This document shows, piece after piece, positions 10,548-21,739 of a DNA stretch of 64,000 nt (its first letter is position 1; each line of letters begins with the position of its first letter). This DNA is from Ustilaginoidea virens (Eukaryota; Ascomycota; Sordariomycetes; Hypocreales; Clavicipitaceae), in the NCBI RefSeq assembly GCF_000687475.1, contig NC_057318.1:682001-746000 (forward strand). The letters are read 5' to 3'. A model generated the notes under the pieces. It was not told the DNA's origin. It did no database searches and saw only the letters and a list, made by a program, of their open reading frames with translations. The translations under genes were made by a program, and so were the position numbers.

Positions 10548-13444
10548 TCAAGCACGCTTGATCATGGCCTCGCGGCTGGGTCCCGTGCCAATGTATTTGA
10601 TCTGCTTCACGTTAGCCAGAGCCCCTGCCCAGCAAGGACTCCCCCAACCAGCCGAAGCCTACCTTTACTCCCACAAACTTCTCGATATACTGCAAAGCTT
10701 GTCAGCACTGGCCGCTCCCCGACACCTGGCGGGTACCTCACCTCTACATAGTCTCTAGCTTGGAGAGGAAGGTCGTAAAACGATTTTGCATCCGTCGTTG
10801 GCTTCTGCCATCCCGGCATCTCGTGGTAGATGACCTCGGCTCGGTCTAGGACGTCGAGATCCGCGGGGTACGAGTCCAGTTCCTGCAGGCTTTCAGCACC
10901 AATGTATACATGCATCCGACCAAATAACCAACCTCGCCGTCTACTTTGTAGGCAATAGCAATCTTGATCGCTTCAAACGTATCCAGGACATCAAGCTGAG
11001 AGGCATCAGTAAGCTGCTGCGACTGGGACAGGCAGGCACCTAGGGGTCGGTATCTACCTTTGTAAGATTTAAAGCCGAGTAGTAGTTAATCGAAGCACTA
11101 TACTTGACAACGACCAGGTCTGTACATGCATGGCACGGGTCAGTAACATGAACCAACCAGCAAATCATAGCAGCGAGGCTGTCGGATTACCAAGCCTGGA
11201 AACAATTAGCCACTTGTCCGCAGAATTCCGCTTCCATCAGGTACTCACCATCCGCATCTGCGTCTTCGGCCAGTCGATGTTCCCTAGGGACATGGTTAGC
11301 CCTGGAGGATGCAAAAATCCCATTGCCCACGGAGTCTAACCCATTCTCGGCCGAGCTCCTGGAGTTTGGTCCCAATCCTGTCGTAGCTAGTTAGACCTCA
11401 TCCGCGTCTCTAGGCAACCAAACACGCACTCTCCAGTATCTTCCGTCTTGAAAGCTCCATGCCCGACGCGAGTGGTGTCTACCTCTGGTCAGCGTTGCGC
11501 CACGTTCCGGGTGCAGAAAACGTACAAGCCTTTACCACTCCGATCGTCTCTGTGATGTTCTTCGGGTTCAAGGCGAGCCCGCCTATAATACCAGCCAGCG
11601 TCGTATTCGACGACGTCACATACTATTCAATGCGTCACTATTGCTGCAACGTTTCAGGAACAATTGGCGATAACTTACTGGGTACGATCCGTATTCAATG
11701 TCCAGCATCAGTGCCTGTCCAAAAAGAGGACGAGCACAAGTCCCCGGCCTCGGACCCCTTTCCTTTTTAAAGAGGACTCAACTTGTACTGGTCTTTTGCC
11801 TAGGCGTCGAGGGCGAAATGCTTCCTCATAGTGGAGAGAAGTAGGCCCTGGTATTATCCTAGAGACAAAGCCAGCGCATGCCCCGCATGTCTGGCTATTG
11901 GTCGTCTCTGGATAATGCCAGGGCCTAGAATTCATTTGGAGGGCTCACTCAACCAAGCAGCCAAGCCCAGCAGACCAAAGTACAAGCCAGTCCCCCGGGC
12001 TGTTGCGGAACCGCAGAGCACAGTTAGCCAGACAATGTTGGAATTCGACCCAACGTAACATTATGCCTTTGCGACTGCTGAGTCCCGCCCCAGCCTGAGA
12101 TAGCCTCTGAGGAAAAGGAAAGGGATGCGCGAGGCCGCGGGCATGGTCGCTCGACCCACCAATAAGTCAACAGCAGAACGTTAACCGCAGAATGGGGCTC
12201 TCACATTCGCTCCTTCAACCACAATGTTCATGTTACTCTCTTGGGCTGAGCGGATAAACGAGACACCGTCCACGGCGTACTTGGCCAACTTTGGCCGGTA
12301 TTCATTAAATCGAGCGAGCTCCTCCTCGACGTCGTACTCGAACAGGTCTCCGTAGCGCTTTTGATAGCCAGCGGCTAACTGCCGCAGCTTAGTCTCGAAC
12401 AACTTGGGGTTGAAAACCTCGGCTAATCTGATGCCACTTCGCTATGCAGTATTATGTTCAGCGAGATTTCTGACAAGCCATAAACGTCAGATCTTCTCTT
12501 ACCGCGGCTTTCGAGCTATAGGCGGGCCCAATTCCCCTACGTGTTGTTCCCAGACTTTTTTCTGCAAAATGTTAGATATCAGCCAATGGTGCGATCGCCT
12601 AGAGCCTGCAGACCCACCTCCGAGCTCCCTCTCTTCTAGCCCATCAACTGCCACGTGCATTTGCAAATCGATGTGCACTCGGTCGGAAACGAGAATTCGA
12701 TCGTGGACCGAGGGGAGGCCCTTCTCCTCGAGCTCCTGTAGCTCCTTGAAGAAGCTTGGTACGTGGAAGACAACTCCAGAGCCGATAAAGTTTATGCTGC
12801 GTCAAAAGGTCAATACCCCCATCTTCCGGGCGCCTTGATGGGGAAATTACCATTTTGGGTTCATGAGGCCAGAGGGAAGCAAGTGGAAGCTATGGAAAGG
12901 TGAGTAATTGTCGAAGGACCTCCGTGTCTGTTCAGCGCCCACCTATACGACTTTCCATTGGCGCTATAGACAATGAGTCAGCCTGTCACTCTCACGGGTC
13001 AATTACCAGGAAGCAAGGGGCATTGAACGCACACTATGCTGTGGCCGGCGTTGTGGCCGCCCTTGATTTTCCATTAGCATCTAATCGCATCTAATCGCAT
13101 CTAATCGCCATGGGGGATCGTGTCGGTTGCTCACAGCAGCTCGGGCGCAAAGTTGTGCATCCGTAGTAAGGATGTCAGTCAGCTTTCCTTTCTACACCGG
13201 AATACGTCGTCAGTAATAAGCCTCCACAGGCGTGCAGCAAGAAGGGGGGTGGCCAAGAGCCGGAAGGGACAACATACGCCCTCATCTCCTACAAAAATCA
13301 CGACGAGTTAGCTCGCAGCACAGAGAAAGGTCGATGGCGTCATGCCCGATGCCCGGTATCGGCAGGGCACAGCAACAGGAAAAGAAGGGCGGAAAAGAAC
13401 GATTCGTACCCCATTGGGCGCCTAGAATGACGGTTATTGTCATG
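10548..13444 (-). CDS. Adenylosuccinate synthetase in 20 exons
   Basis: This enzyme joins IMP and aspartate using GTP, the first committed step to AMP. Twenty exons give 423 residues, the normal family length: 13444-13411, 13288-13278, 13191-13135, 13061-13033, 12963-12943, 12889-12851, 12796-12618, 12561-12503, 12441-12205, 11714-11679, 11622-11526, 11478-11430, 11377-11341, 11283-11249, 11195-11191, 11119-11058, 10995-10933, 10882-10742, 10689-10663, 10601-10548. Every junction is GT-AG and phase-consistent. The P-loop GAQWGDEGKGK, catalytic-His GGHNAGH, TTRRGIGPAYSSKAA, EGANALMLDIEYG, STGRRRRCGWLD, NLTKLD and C-terminal IGTGPSREAMI are present. Unusual spots are TRVGHGAFKTED and TTLAGIIGGL, where typical fungal enzymes have GSGPFPTE-like and GG-rich residues. 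The intron density suggests a diverged paralogue rather than the sole housekeeping copy (inference). Confidence 0.9.
11191..11195 (-). other. 5-nt microexon of adenylosuccinate synthetase
   Basis: The invariant CGWLD segment can only be built if the five bases GCTTG are a separate exon: TG|G CTT G|AC. The upstream intron (11196-11248) runs GTGAGT to CCAG with GCTAAT; the downstream one (11120-11190) runs GTAATC to ACAG with TACTGAC. Confidence 0.8.
11781..11987. repeat. Imperfect foldback element in intron 9 of adenylosuccinate synthetase
   Basis: Within the 490-nt intron 11715-12204, the sequence 11842-11874 is the imperfect reverse complement of 11891-11927, with a 16-nt loop. Weaker pairing continues outward: CTTGTACT...GGTCTTTT near 11782 against the complement of AAAGTACAAG near 11978. 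The other 18 introns are 47-122 nt, so this looks like an inserted, decayed MITE-like element. No clear target-site duplication was identified. Confidence 0.6.
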
Positions 13445-15228
13445 TTGCAATAGTTTTTGGCTTGAAAGCAGGTTGTTGTCGAGTGAAGGAAAAAGACGCA
13501 ACACAATGGAGTCAGCCAGAAACCTTGGTTGGCGCGTCACGTGATGAGTCGCATTCCTTTTGGACCTGCCACCAACGCCCCGCCAAACACCGAGGTCGGG
13601 GCAAAAAGGCGGGGCGGCCGCTTTGCCAAGGCAAACTGCGGCCGAGCGAATGAGGGGCTGGAAATTGCCCGATCAGGCAGCCGCCAAAGTGCCAAGAACA
13701 CCGTTTCCCAAGATGGGCAAGCTGCGATTCTACACAATTTATAGATGATTTATGCAAAGCAGGAAAGCTGGCCTTCACCTCGGGTCGCTTTGTTGCGTTG
13801 TTGATGGACAGGGCATTGCAACCACTTGCAGGAGGGAAGGGCAGCAAATATTTACAGAACCAAATGATGCTACATCAACAAGCCGTGAAAAAATGGACGA
13901 TCTCGAAGCTATTTAGGCCATATGCATCATACCAGCGAGGCGGTGACGGGGAAGGATGAGCTGCCGCATAATTGCTCGACACTCGCCTAGTCTCTGCATT
14001 TGCCACGCCGAGATGATTCTTCCAACGGGGCGCATGTTTTTGCAAGACTGTCCCCACTTCTGCACTATTACATTTACATCTTTTGTCCCTATTTACTCTT
14101 GTCACGATTCAAGGTTAGTATCCTCTCCATTGTGCTTCTCGCCTTTGATGTGAGCTGCCATTGCAGTAGTCTGATCCCACTTGTTCTTAAAAAGCCTCAT
14201 AATGTGAAGGGTTGCTGGAACTTCGCTCTCTGAATTGATTCGCCGCACACGCCAGAAGTAGAAGCATATTCTTGTACGCTCAGCAATAATGATTGTTGTC
14301 CGAACCCTGCAATATTGCCCTTTGGGTAGAATGCGCTAACTGATCTGAATAAGGTAATCATATAGATTCTGAATGAGCAGAATGAGAGACATTCAAGACA
14401 ATGCATGACTTATAAGTAGACTAAAACATCGCCTCCGCAAGAAGAAATCAACCTTGATGGAAACTAGAAGATGTTGGTTTCTTTTGTAATTACAAAGTGC
14501 CATGCCTTGCCTTGGTTGGTCGCGTGCCCATGTTCTAATTGCAATAATATCTTGAATGGCTCTCGTCGCAAAAGTACAGAAACCATGTCGAGACTATGCT
14601 CCTTGTAAAGGCCTGAGAACAGCGGCATACTCTTCGGTTGTAGCAGCCACAAAACAGCATAAAAGCTTTCACTATAGACGGCCAGTGAAACTGCACTTCT
14701 CGCCGGCTATTATAATGCCAGGTAGTGTTTCTCACCCGGATGCCGGCTTGATGTGGCGCTGGGGGGTGAATAGCGGCGGAATAACTACATACGATGCGGT
14801 CTAATCCAACTCTGATGCCACCTGATTTGCGCGCTTTGAAATGGCCATTTAAGAAATGGTGAAGTAAATCGCGCCTGCTAAAACCACCCTTGAGTTTGTT
14901 CTCACAGTCTCTTCAAGTCCCAGGTCTACGTAGCGCTCGGCATGGTGCTTTCAACTCTCCACCACCTTTCATCACGTTGTCTCTGTTAAATTGAGTCTAC
15001 ATATCATATGAAGGGGATTGCCGGAGCAACGCAGAGTTCGTTTCTACTTGCACGCTTTACAGCATGCTTCGGATTGTAACAGCGGACTCAGATTCAAGCT
15101 TGCATAATCAACGCTTTTCTGTCGAGGTTTAGGCTGCTAAAGGCCGCATTGCCGTGAGTTGGATGCAGTAGGCTCTCGTGTTTCAACTTGATGTACAGAT
15201 TACGCGGCATGTCTGCCACAAGTTCACA
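13445..15228. other. Intergenic region upstream of adenylosuccinate synthetase
   Basis: About 1.8 kb of more AT-rich DNA. Short ORFs on both strands lack recognisable domains or splice-linked continuations. It probably contains the promoter of the adenylosuccinate synthetase gene; no specific element is assigned. Confidence 0.5.
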
Positions 15229-15308
15229 GCGTGATTGGTTTAGTGGTAAAATTCTCCGTTGCCATCCGCAACGTCGGGGAGCCCTGGGTTCGATTCCCAG
15301 ATCACGCA
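15229..15308 (+). tRNA. tRNA-Gly(GCC) with a short intron
   Basis: A full cloverleaf can be drawn: acceptor GCGTGAT/ATCACGC, D arm GTTT-AGTGGTA-AAAT, anticodon stem CTCCG/CGGGG, T arm CTGGG-TTCGATT-CCCAG, discriminator A. The anticodon loop reads TTGCCA, anticodon GCC, followed by about 9 extra bases before T38. Those bases fit a very small intron directly 3' of position 37. Without them the length is 71 nt, normal for eukaryotic tRNA-Gly. A T5 run right after the gene at 15311 fits a Pol III terminator. Internal promoter elements are visible as TGGTTTAGTGG (A box) and GGTTCGATTCC (B box). The exact intron edges are uncertain by a few bases. Confidence 0.9.
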
Positions 15309-15826
15309 TCTTTTTGCCCGCTATTCCGATTTTTGGGAGCTGGAAATCTCTGTTATACTATCTATTCCGCTATATTAGGGTTCCCAAGGCTAAATAGGCA
15401 TCTTCGCCCAGCATCTCTCGCGTCATGGTGGTAGTGGACAGACGATGGGCATGAGTTGGCGGGTTTGCACCCAATTGGTGTTATGGACAATACAAATAAA
15501 ATACAAAGTTGGCAGTACATGAAAACGCAGCGTACATCCACTGACAAGGCGTTGAACTGGTCTGATTTGCGATTGACTGCCCCTGTGCTTATATACACAG
15601 AACATGAATGGAAACACGGCGCATCTCTTGTGACGAAGCGCAGCACAGGACAGGACAGACGGGCTATGCCGTTGACGAGTGATGCAGAATAGTCCGCAGC
15701 GTACGTTGCCTGCAGGACTCGGCCTACTGTTTGTGTTTCCACAGGCATGGATGTTGATGCCGTTTCGCAAGAAGCCTACATTGTCCACTTGCCGCCCGGG
15801 GACGCCAACACATGGCCCAACAGGCG
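15309..15826. other. Spacer between tRNA-Gly and GH28 gene
   Basis: Contains the Pol III T-run at 15311 and probably the 3' UTR of the convergent GH28 gene. No gene is seen. Confidence 0.5.
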
Positions 15827-17439
15827 TCACTTGGCGGCAACGCAGTCGATACCGACAAGCTTGGCGTCAATGTTCAGGCACGTCATCCGGGCGGGCCTTC
15901 CAGAAGGAGGATGAACGGTGACGCCGTCAACCTGGATGTTGGAGCACCTCTGCAGGCAGTCAGAATCGAACAGGCAAGCCAAGATGCAGCTTGATCGGCA
16001 CTGCGCCCTAGGGCGAGGGCACTCACAGAGGGGTCGCTGCAGATGAGCGAGCCGATAACCGGGTCATGCTTCGCCGACGTCTGCCCCCACATGTTCTTGA
16101 AGACAACGTCGGATATCGCCACGTCGGACTGGGTCAAAGTCAGTCAGCCGCCAGCCCCGCGGGCGCCCCACGACAACGTACCGGACGTTCCATGCAGGCA
16201 GTCAGGTTTTTGGTGCCGTAGCACTGGGTGAGCTCGATGGCCAGGTCGGCGTTGCGGCTGCGCACCGAGTCGTAGGTGACGTTGCGGACGGTTCCGGAGC
16301 CGCCGCCGCCGCGCAGCGCGGGCTGGAAGTCGGTCGGGGCGCCGGGCCAGACCTTGATGCGGGCGGCGGCGCTGGCGTCCCGCATGGTGACGTTGTACAC
16401 GTAGACGTTTTGCACGACGTCGACGCGGCCGGCGTACTGGCCCAGCGAGCCGACGGAGATGCCGTGCGAGCCGGAGCAGCGCAGGCCCTGGACGACGCAG
16501 TTGGTCGTGTTGGGCTTGAACGAGACGCAGTCGTCGCCGTTGCTGACGACCGAGTCCTGGATGACGACGGCGTCGGAGCGGTACGTGTCCCAGCCGTCGG
16601 TGTTCTTGGCCGGGTTGCTGCTGGCGCTCTGCAAGGGGAAACGGAGAGCGGGGTGGGTGGTTTCACATTGTCAGCAGGCACGCGAGGGGGGAGGGAGGGC
16701 TCGAGGTTGGCGACGGGCTTGCCTGGGCGTCTAGCTTCATGTCGCTGACGAGGATGTCGGAGCTGTTGGCCACGAGGTTGAACCACTGGCACCGGGCGTC
16801 AGCGGGGGTCGAGCGTAAGGCGTGGGCTTTGGTACCTACCCCGGGGGGGTTCGTCATGCGGATGCCCGAGACGGACCCGCCGTGCAGGCCGTCGAGGACC
16901 AGCAGCACGGGTCGGCGGAGCAAGGGGTCGGCGGCAAAGGCGTCGTACCAGGCCTGGCCGTTGCCGTCGAGCAGGCCGCGGCCGCGGCCGAAGATGTGGA
17001 CGTCGCGGCCGCCGAACCTCCAGAAGGCGGCCTGGTCCTGGAACGCGTAGCGGAACGCGTGCGCCGTCCAGTACGGGATGTCGTCGCTAAAGGTGACGGA
17101 CCCCGAGAGGGCCACGTCGACGCCGTCCAGAAAGGTCAGGTCAAGCGGCGACGCGAGCGTGTAGGCGGCGTCGAGCACCACGGTGCCCCCGCGGTTGCAG
17201 CGCCGGAAGGCCGCCAGGATGGCGGGCGCGTCGTCCTCGCCGGGGCGGCTGGGCACCACGACGCACCGCCTGGCCGGGTCGCGTGGAAGGGAGGCGCCAC
17301 GGGGACTGCCGGGGCCGAACGGGTGCGGCCAGAGGTCGGGGCGCTGGAAGCCGGCGCCCGCGCTTGCGAGGGTCGGCACCAGCGTCAGCGTCAGCGTCAG
17401 CGCCCGTACCAGGACGGCGCCTAGGCGGTTGCGGTGCAT
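15827..17439 (-). CDS. GH28 exopolygalacturonase, secreted
   Basis: Five exons (17439-16840, 16785-16723, 16628-16182, 16128-16027, 15949-15827) encode 444 residues, typical of fungal exopolygalacturonases, which remove galacturonate from the non-reducing end of pectin. A signal peptide lies at residues 1-27. The beta-helix carries the GH28 catalytic set: NTDG at 230-233, GDD at 252-254, GSHG with His276, and RIK at 311-313. The extended [13 protein letters not shown] is exo-type. All introns are phase 0. Intron 2 has a GC donor (CAG|GCAAGC), an accepted minor class; the others are GT-AG. G/C-rich third positions fit strong expression. It starts the pectin-degrading group with the GH28 and CE8 genes downstream. 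Confidence 0.92.
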
Positions 17440-19979
17440 GGCTGGCCGGCTGGCTGGGGACGGACGGTGGACAGGAGGAAGATACGGTGAATGTGAATGG
17501 GGGTCAGGGGGAGGCCTGGGCCGGGCGCGCGCTACTCGTACAGTGCGGCGGAAGCCACAGATAAGGAAGGAATGCCTAGAAGGAAGAGCTGCGTTGGCGG
17601 TGTGGAAACTTTTTCATATTGCCGCATAGCATGGTAAAGCACGGCGGAAGTTGAAGCTGCGCCGCCCGGCAGAATGCGCTGCACGGCGCCAGGCTCCTCT
17701 TGGCGGATAAAGGGGCGCGGGCATCCACTGAGGTGCTGCAACTAGTACATCAGTTTTTTTGGCGGCTATCAATAAAGCAGCTATAGCAGAGGTCTTGGGT
17801 TAAATACAATAAAAAGGACTGTTATTCATATCGGAGTCGTCGGTCGATCAGGGGCATCCCACCGTGCTGGCCCCGCTTTTCCCTGCAACGGTATTGGACA
17901 CATGCACATCGTTGCAGAGCCGCACCACAACACGTGGCCGCGGCATATATATAGATGCCACATCGTCGGCATCAACCCCTGCCTGCCCTTTCCTCTGTTT
18001 TAGGTAGACATAATCATAGTAATGCCAAGCAGAGTGTTATCTGTGATTTCCAGGTACTGCAGTACCCCGCGCGCGCCCTACGTATAATTGGGTACCCCTG
18101 GTCGTTTTCCAAGAATTATGTAAAAAGATTCATCTTATTCCACAGTAGCTTTCATCAAGGTTGCTAGATCTCCAGCTTTATCTTACTAAAGATAAACAAG
18201 AAAATCACTACAGTGATTTAAAAATATCGCTTTGCAAGTATATTGATAATCGAAGGCCATGGTCGTGTTCATCTGAAAAAGACATAGCTACGGATAATCA
18301 GAAAAATGTGCAGTGGATAAGAAAAAAATGGAAATATAGCAAGGAGAGAGACGCGGACATGGGCGCGGCCCTGCCACCGCCGCCGGAGCTGGTCAAGCCC
18401 CGTACGTTCCCCGAAGCGGGAGAGATGGCCAAGATGTAGCCGATCCGATGCTTGCACCTCCCGCCGAGTGCATGCCCTGTGGCTCAGCGGCCCAGGTGCC
18501 ACGCCCAGCCCGCAAGGTACATGTACATACCGGAACGAAAACCGCGGTGCTGGTCGCTGGCAGGCCCCTACTGGCCCGGGCCGTCGGCGCCGCAGACCCC
18601 TGCCAGGTTGGTTAGCCATCTGCCGCACCCAGCCGTCCCCAGCCGACGCGGGACCAGGCCGTAAGAAAGAAGCGTACGTTCCGCGGGCTCGCTGGCTCGG
18701 CCGACCGTAAGCCGCTCATTGCGGCACTTCCGCGCCCTCCTTGCTCGCCAAGCCGGGACAATTCAGCCTTGACAAAAGGCAGAAGCAAGGGAAAAAGCTA
18801 TCGGCATTTCCCGCCGGCCGAATGCCTGCCTGCCTGCCTGCCTGCCTGCCGGAGCATCAGCACAGCACCGCCGTAGGGGTCAGCCCGTGCTCAGAGCCTC
18901 CCGGGCCCTGGCCAAGCGAGGCATGCCCCTTGTGAGACGCAGCAGCACAATGATGCTACAAAAGGAACGTGATAATACCGACCATCTCAGCTATGTAGAA
19001 GAGGGAAGATATATGTGAGGCTGAGGCTGCTAGACAACTCATTGGGCCGGCTAAGCAAACAGCTTGGCTAGGCAAACAGCGCACAGCAAACGGCTGAAAA
19101 GGCTGCTCGTGCTCAAACACAGCATCAAACAGAGCCTATGAGCATAGCCCTCAACACTCTGAAGGATGCGCCGCACCCCGAAAAAGCCTTGGCGTGCAGC
19201 ATCGGCATCCATCCACCTGGGCAGTACTCCGCGCCTCGAACAATCTTTTTAGACAGGTCCGCACACACGAGTGACCGCATCGGCGGGTATTGCGCGGCCG
19301 ATGGCGTGCGTTTGGCGAGCAAATCCGGCGGAGGGTTCTGGTCTCCGTCGGTCGCGGCCGGGGTGGGCGCGGGCTTCTGGGGACAAATGATCGGATGAAC
19401 CAGTGCTGGAAGCTGGACGGTAAAGCAATCGACGAATGCAGCCACGACGCAGGGATAACGCGCGGCAGCAGGGGGGGGCGGGCGTATCCGTGGCGGCGTA
19501 TCCGTACCGGCGGGCCGAGGGGAGATGCGCACAACGTCATCAAGACAAGCATCTTGAGCCCGCGTACTTTGTCAACATGGCGCATGCGACGGGCCTGCAA
19601 CTTCCTCGGCGAGCAGACACCCTCCCCAGCAGGCCCTGGCATGAAAACCATCGGCCGGGATGTAGAAGCAGCCGCCAGCTGCGCTGCGGGAATTGCAACT
19701 CGCCCAGCCGGCCAGCTAGCAGGAACATGACGCTCCGCCCGGCCCGGCCCGGGTCCTCCCTCCGGATAGTGGCACAAACGGTCGATCTCCTGCACGGGTC
19801 GGAAATCATTATCCCTTGCTCCGCGGCGACGGGCACAGCGCAGACACGCCTGCAGCCCATCAAGGTAGCTCGTATTGCGCATCCTGCCGTCCCCCTTTTG
19901 CCAGAGTCGCCGCGAGGCCCGGCGTCCATGCCCGCGAATCCAACCACGCCCCATCCCGCCACAAGGCCCCAGGGATGCT

Positions 19980-20031
19980 GGATGCTGATGCTGGATGCTG
20001 ATGCTGGATGTTGATGCTGGATGTTGATGCT
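19980..20031. repeat. 13-nt tandem repeat upstream of second GH28 gene
   Basis: Four contiguous copies of ggatgctgatgct, the last two with one C-to-T change each, about 410 bp upstream of the second GH28 start codon. Confidence 0.85.
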
Positions 20032-20324
20032 AAACGGCTGAAGAGTAAGTGCGAGGACAACGAGCCTGTGACTGCGGGCAGGTCCCCGATCGTCCGGTTG
20101 ATTTGGGCCAGCTGCTCTGCTCGCCCCGGCCGTAGACGTCCGCGATGGGCAGAGACGCAACGATGGTGCGAATCCGCGGGCTGGCGAGCGGACGAGCTTC
20201 CAGAAGCGGGCATGCTGGTGCCAATCGCCCGCGGAAAAGGAAGACAAAACAACAACAACATGATTTCAGACAAGGTCGGACCAGCCGGACGACGCGGCGG
20301 CCAAACGCAGAGTCCAAAACCAGG

Positions 20325-20330
20325 TATAAA
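20325..20330 (+). promoter_or_regulatory. TATA box of the second GH28 gene
   Basis: A perfect TATAAA (context caggtataaagacc) lies 114 bp upstream of the ATG at 20444, a usual distance for highly expressed secreted fungal enzymes. Assigned by sequence and position only. Confidence 0.55.
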
Positions 20331-20443
20331 GACCCCGGGACTCGTCGCCCAAGACAGCTCGAGTCCAAGGACACACATCCACCGTCGACAGATAAAACCG
20401 ATTAACCTGCTTGTTTGAAATAGTGGCAGCGCTTGCCCAGAAG

Positions 20444-21739
20444 ATGAAGCTGTCGTGCGGAGCCATCCTCGCGCTGTCGGCCGGGGCCGGAGCCGCCGGA
20501 GTGGCGGCCGGCAAATCGTGCACGCCCAAGGCAGGCGGCTCGCCCAAGGTGGACGACGTGCCGGCGATCCACGCCGCCATCAAGGCCTGCTCCTCGGGCA
20601 CCGTCGTCATCCCCAAGGGCACCACGTACCACGTCAACTCGCAGCTCTCGCTTGCCGGCTGCCGTGGGTGCACGCTCCAGCTGGACGGGACGCTGCAGGT
20701 CTCGGCCGACGTGGGCTACTGGAACAACAAGGGCCGCATCATCTACATCTCCGGCGTCAACGGCGCCACCATCACGGGGTCCGGCACCATCGACGGCAAC
20801 GGCCAGGCGAGCTGTAAGTTGGCGGTTGCTCCCGCCGTAGCATCCAACGGGGGAGCTTTTCTTTTCTTTTCTTTTTTTGTGTGTGTGTGTTTTTTGCCAC
20901 TGACACGCGTGTGTGCTGCGGCAGGGGACTACTACGCCAAGAACCGCGGGATCAACCTCCCCTTCCTCGTGCAGGTGGACGGCAGCGCCAACGTGGTCGT
21001 CAGCGGCATCACGCTGCGCAACGCGCCCATGTTCCACGTCGTGACGAGCGGCAACTCGCACCACATTCGCTACTCGCACCTGACGCTCCACTCGGTCAGC
21101 AAGTCCAAGGCCGAGGCGATGAACACGGACGCCTTCGACATTGGCGCCTCGTCGTGGGTCACGGTCGAGCACAGCACCGTCACCAACTCGGACGACTGCG
21201 TCGTGCTCAAGCCCGGCTCGGACCACATCACCGTGCAGGGCATGACGTGCACCGGCTCCCACGGCCTCTCGGTCGGCAGCCTGGCCGACGGGCCCGGCGT
21301 CAACGAGCTCGTGTCCAACAGCATCTTCCGCGACTCCCTCATGATCGACTCGCTCAAGGCCGCCGGCATCAAGTACTGGCCGGGCGGCCCCCATCACGGC
21401 ACCGGCCTCGTCTCCAACGTCACCTGGCAGAACATCCAGGTCCAGAACTGCAACTACGCCTTCCAGGTGGCCACGTGCTACAACTCCCGGCCGGCCGCCT
21501 GCGACAAGCACCCGTCCACCGGCCGCATCGAGGGCGTCACCGTCGCCGACTTTACCGGCTTCACGTCGCGCGGCTACGGCACCTCGGCTGTCGCCAATAT
21601 CGACTGCTCGCGCCGGGGCTCCTGCGGCATTAAGATGCGCAACTTTGGCGTCACGTCCCCCGACAAGAAGAACCAGGTGCTGTGCGCCAACACGCCGGCC
21701 AGTCTGGGGGTTGGCTGCACCGCTGGCGCGTGGGGTTAG
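20444..21739 (+). CDS. GH28 polygalacturonase-type enzyme, secreted
   Basis: Two exons (20444-20813, 20925-21739) give 394 residues. The intron is 111 nt, phase 1, GTAAGT to GGCAG. The signal peptide is MKLSCGAILALSAGAGAAGV. Catalytic residues of family GH28 are NTD at 190-192, DD at 213-214, His236 in GSHG and Lys273 in IKYW. The N-terminus CTPKAGGSPKVDDVPAIHAA and paired C-terminal cysteines match exopolygalacturonases and related xylogalacturonan or galacturonan enzymes. NTDAFD replaces the commoner NTDGFD, so the exact substrate is uncertain. The start at 20444 is chosen because it opens the signal peptide. A possible poly(A) signal aataaa lies ~65 bp after the stop. Confidence 0.92.
   Translation: MKLSCGAILALSAGAGAAGVAAGKSCTPKAGGSPKVDDVPAIHAAIKACSSGTVVIPKGTTYHVNSQLSLAGCRGCTLQLDGTLQVSADVGYWNNKGRIIYISGVNGATITGSGTIDGNGQASCKLAVAPAVASNGGAFLFFSFFVCVCFLPLTRVCAAAGDYYAKNRGINLPFLVQVDGSANVVVSGITLRNAPMFHVVTSGNSHHIRYSHLTLHSVSKSKAEAMNTDAFDIGASSWVTVEHSTVTNSDDCVVLKPGSDHITVQGMTCTGSHGLSVGSLADGPGVNELVSNSIFRDSLMIDSLKAAGIKYWPGGPHHGTGLVSNVTWQNIQVQNCNYAFQVATCYNSRPAACDKHPSTGRIEGVTVADFTGFTSRGYGTSAVANIDCSRRGSCGIKMRNFGVTSPDKKNQVLCANTPASLGVGCTAGAWG

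Larger units (their letters stand above)
17440..20443. other. 3-kb divergent intergenic region between two GH28 genes
   Basis: The two GH28 genes face away from each other across this region, so it holds both promoters. It contains TATA-rich DNA at 17945-17955 (catatatatatag), a tgcc repeat at 18826-18850 and a 13-nt tandem repeat near 19980. No gene is supported; the ORFs here are short and featureless. Confidence 0.55.

Noticed and set aside
10883..10932. ORF continuing upstream through MHVYIGAESLQ in the adenylosuccinate synthetase gene
   Set aside because: This is a 50-nt intron; splicing at CCTGCAG|GAACTG restores VDGE-ELDSYPADL as expected for the family.
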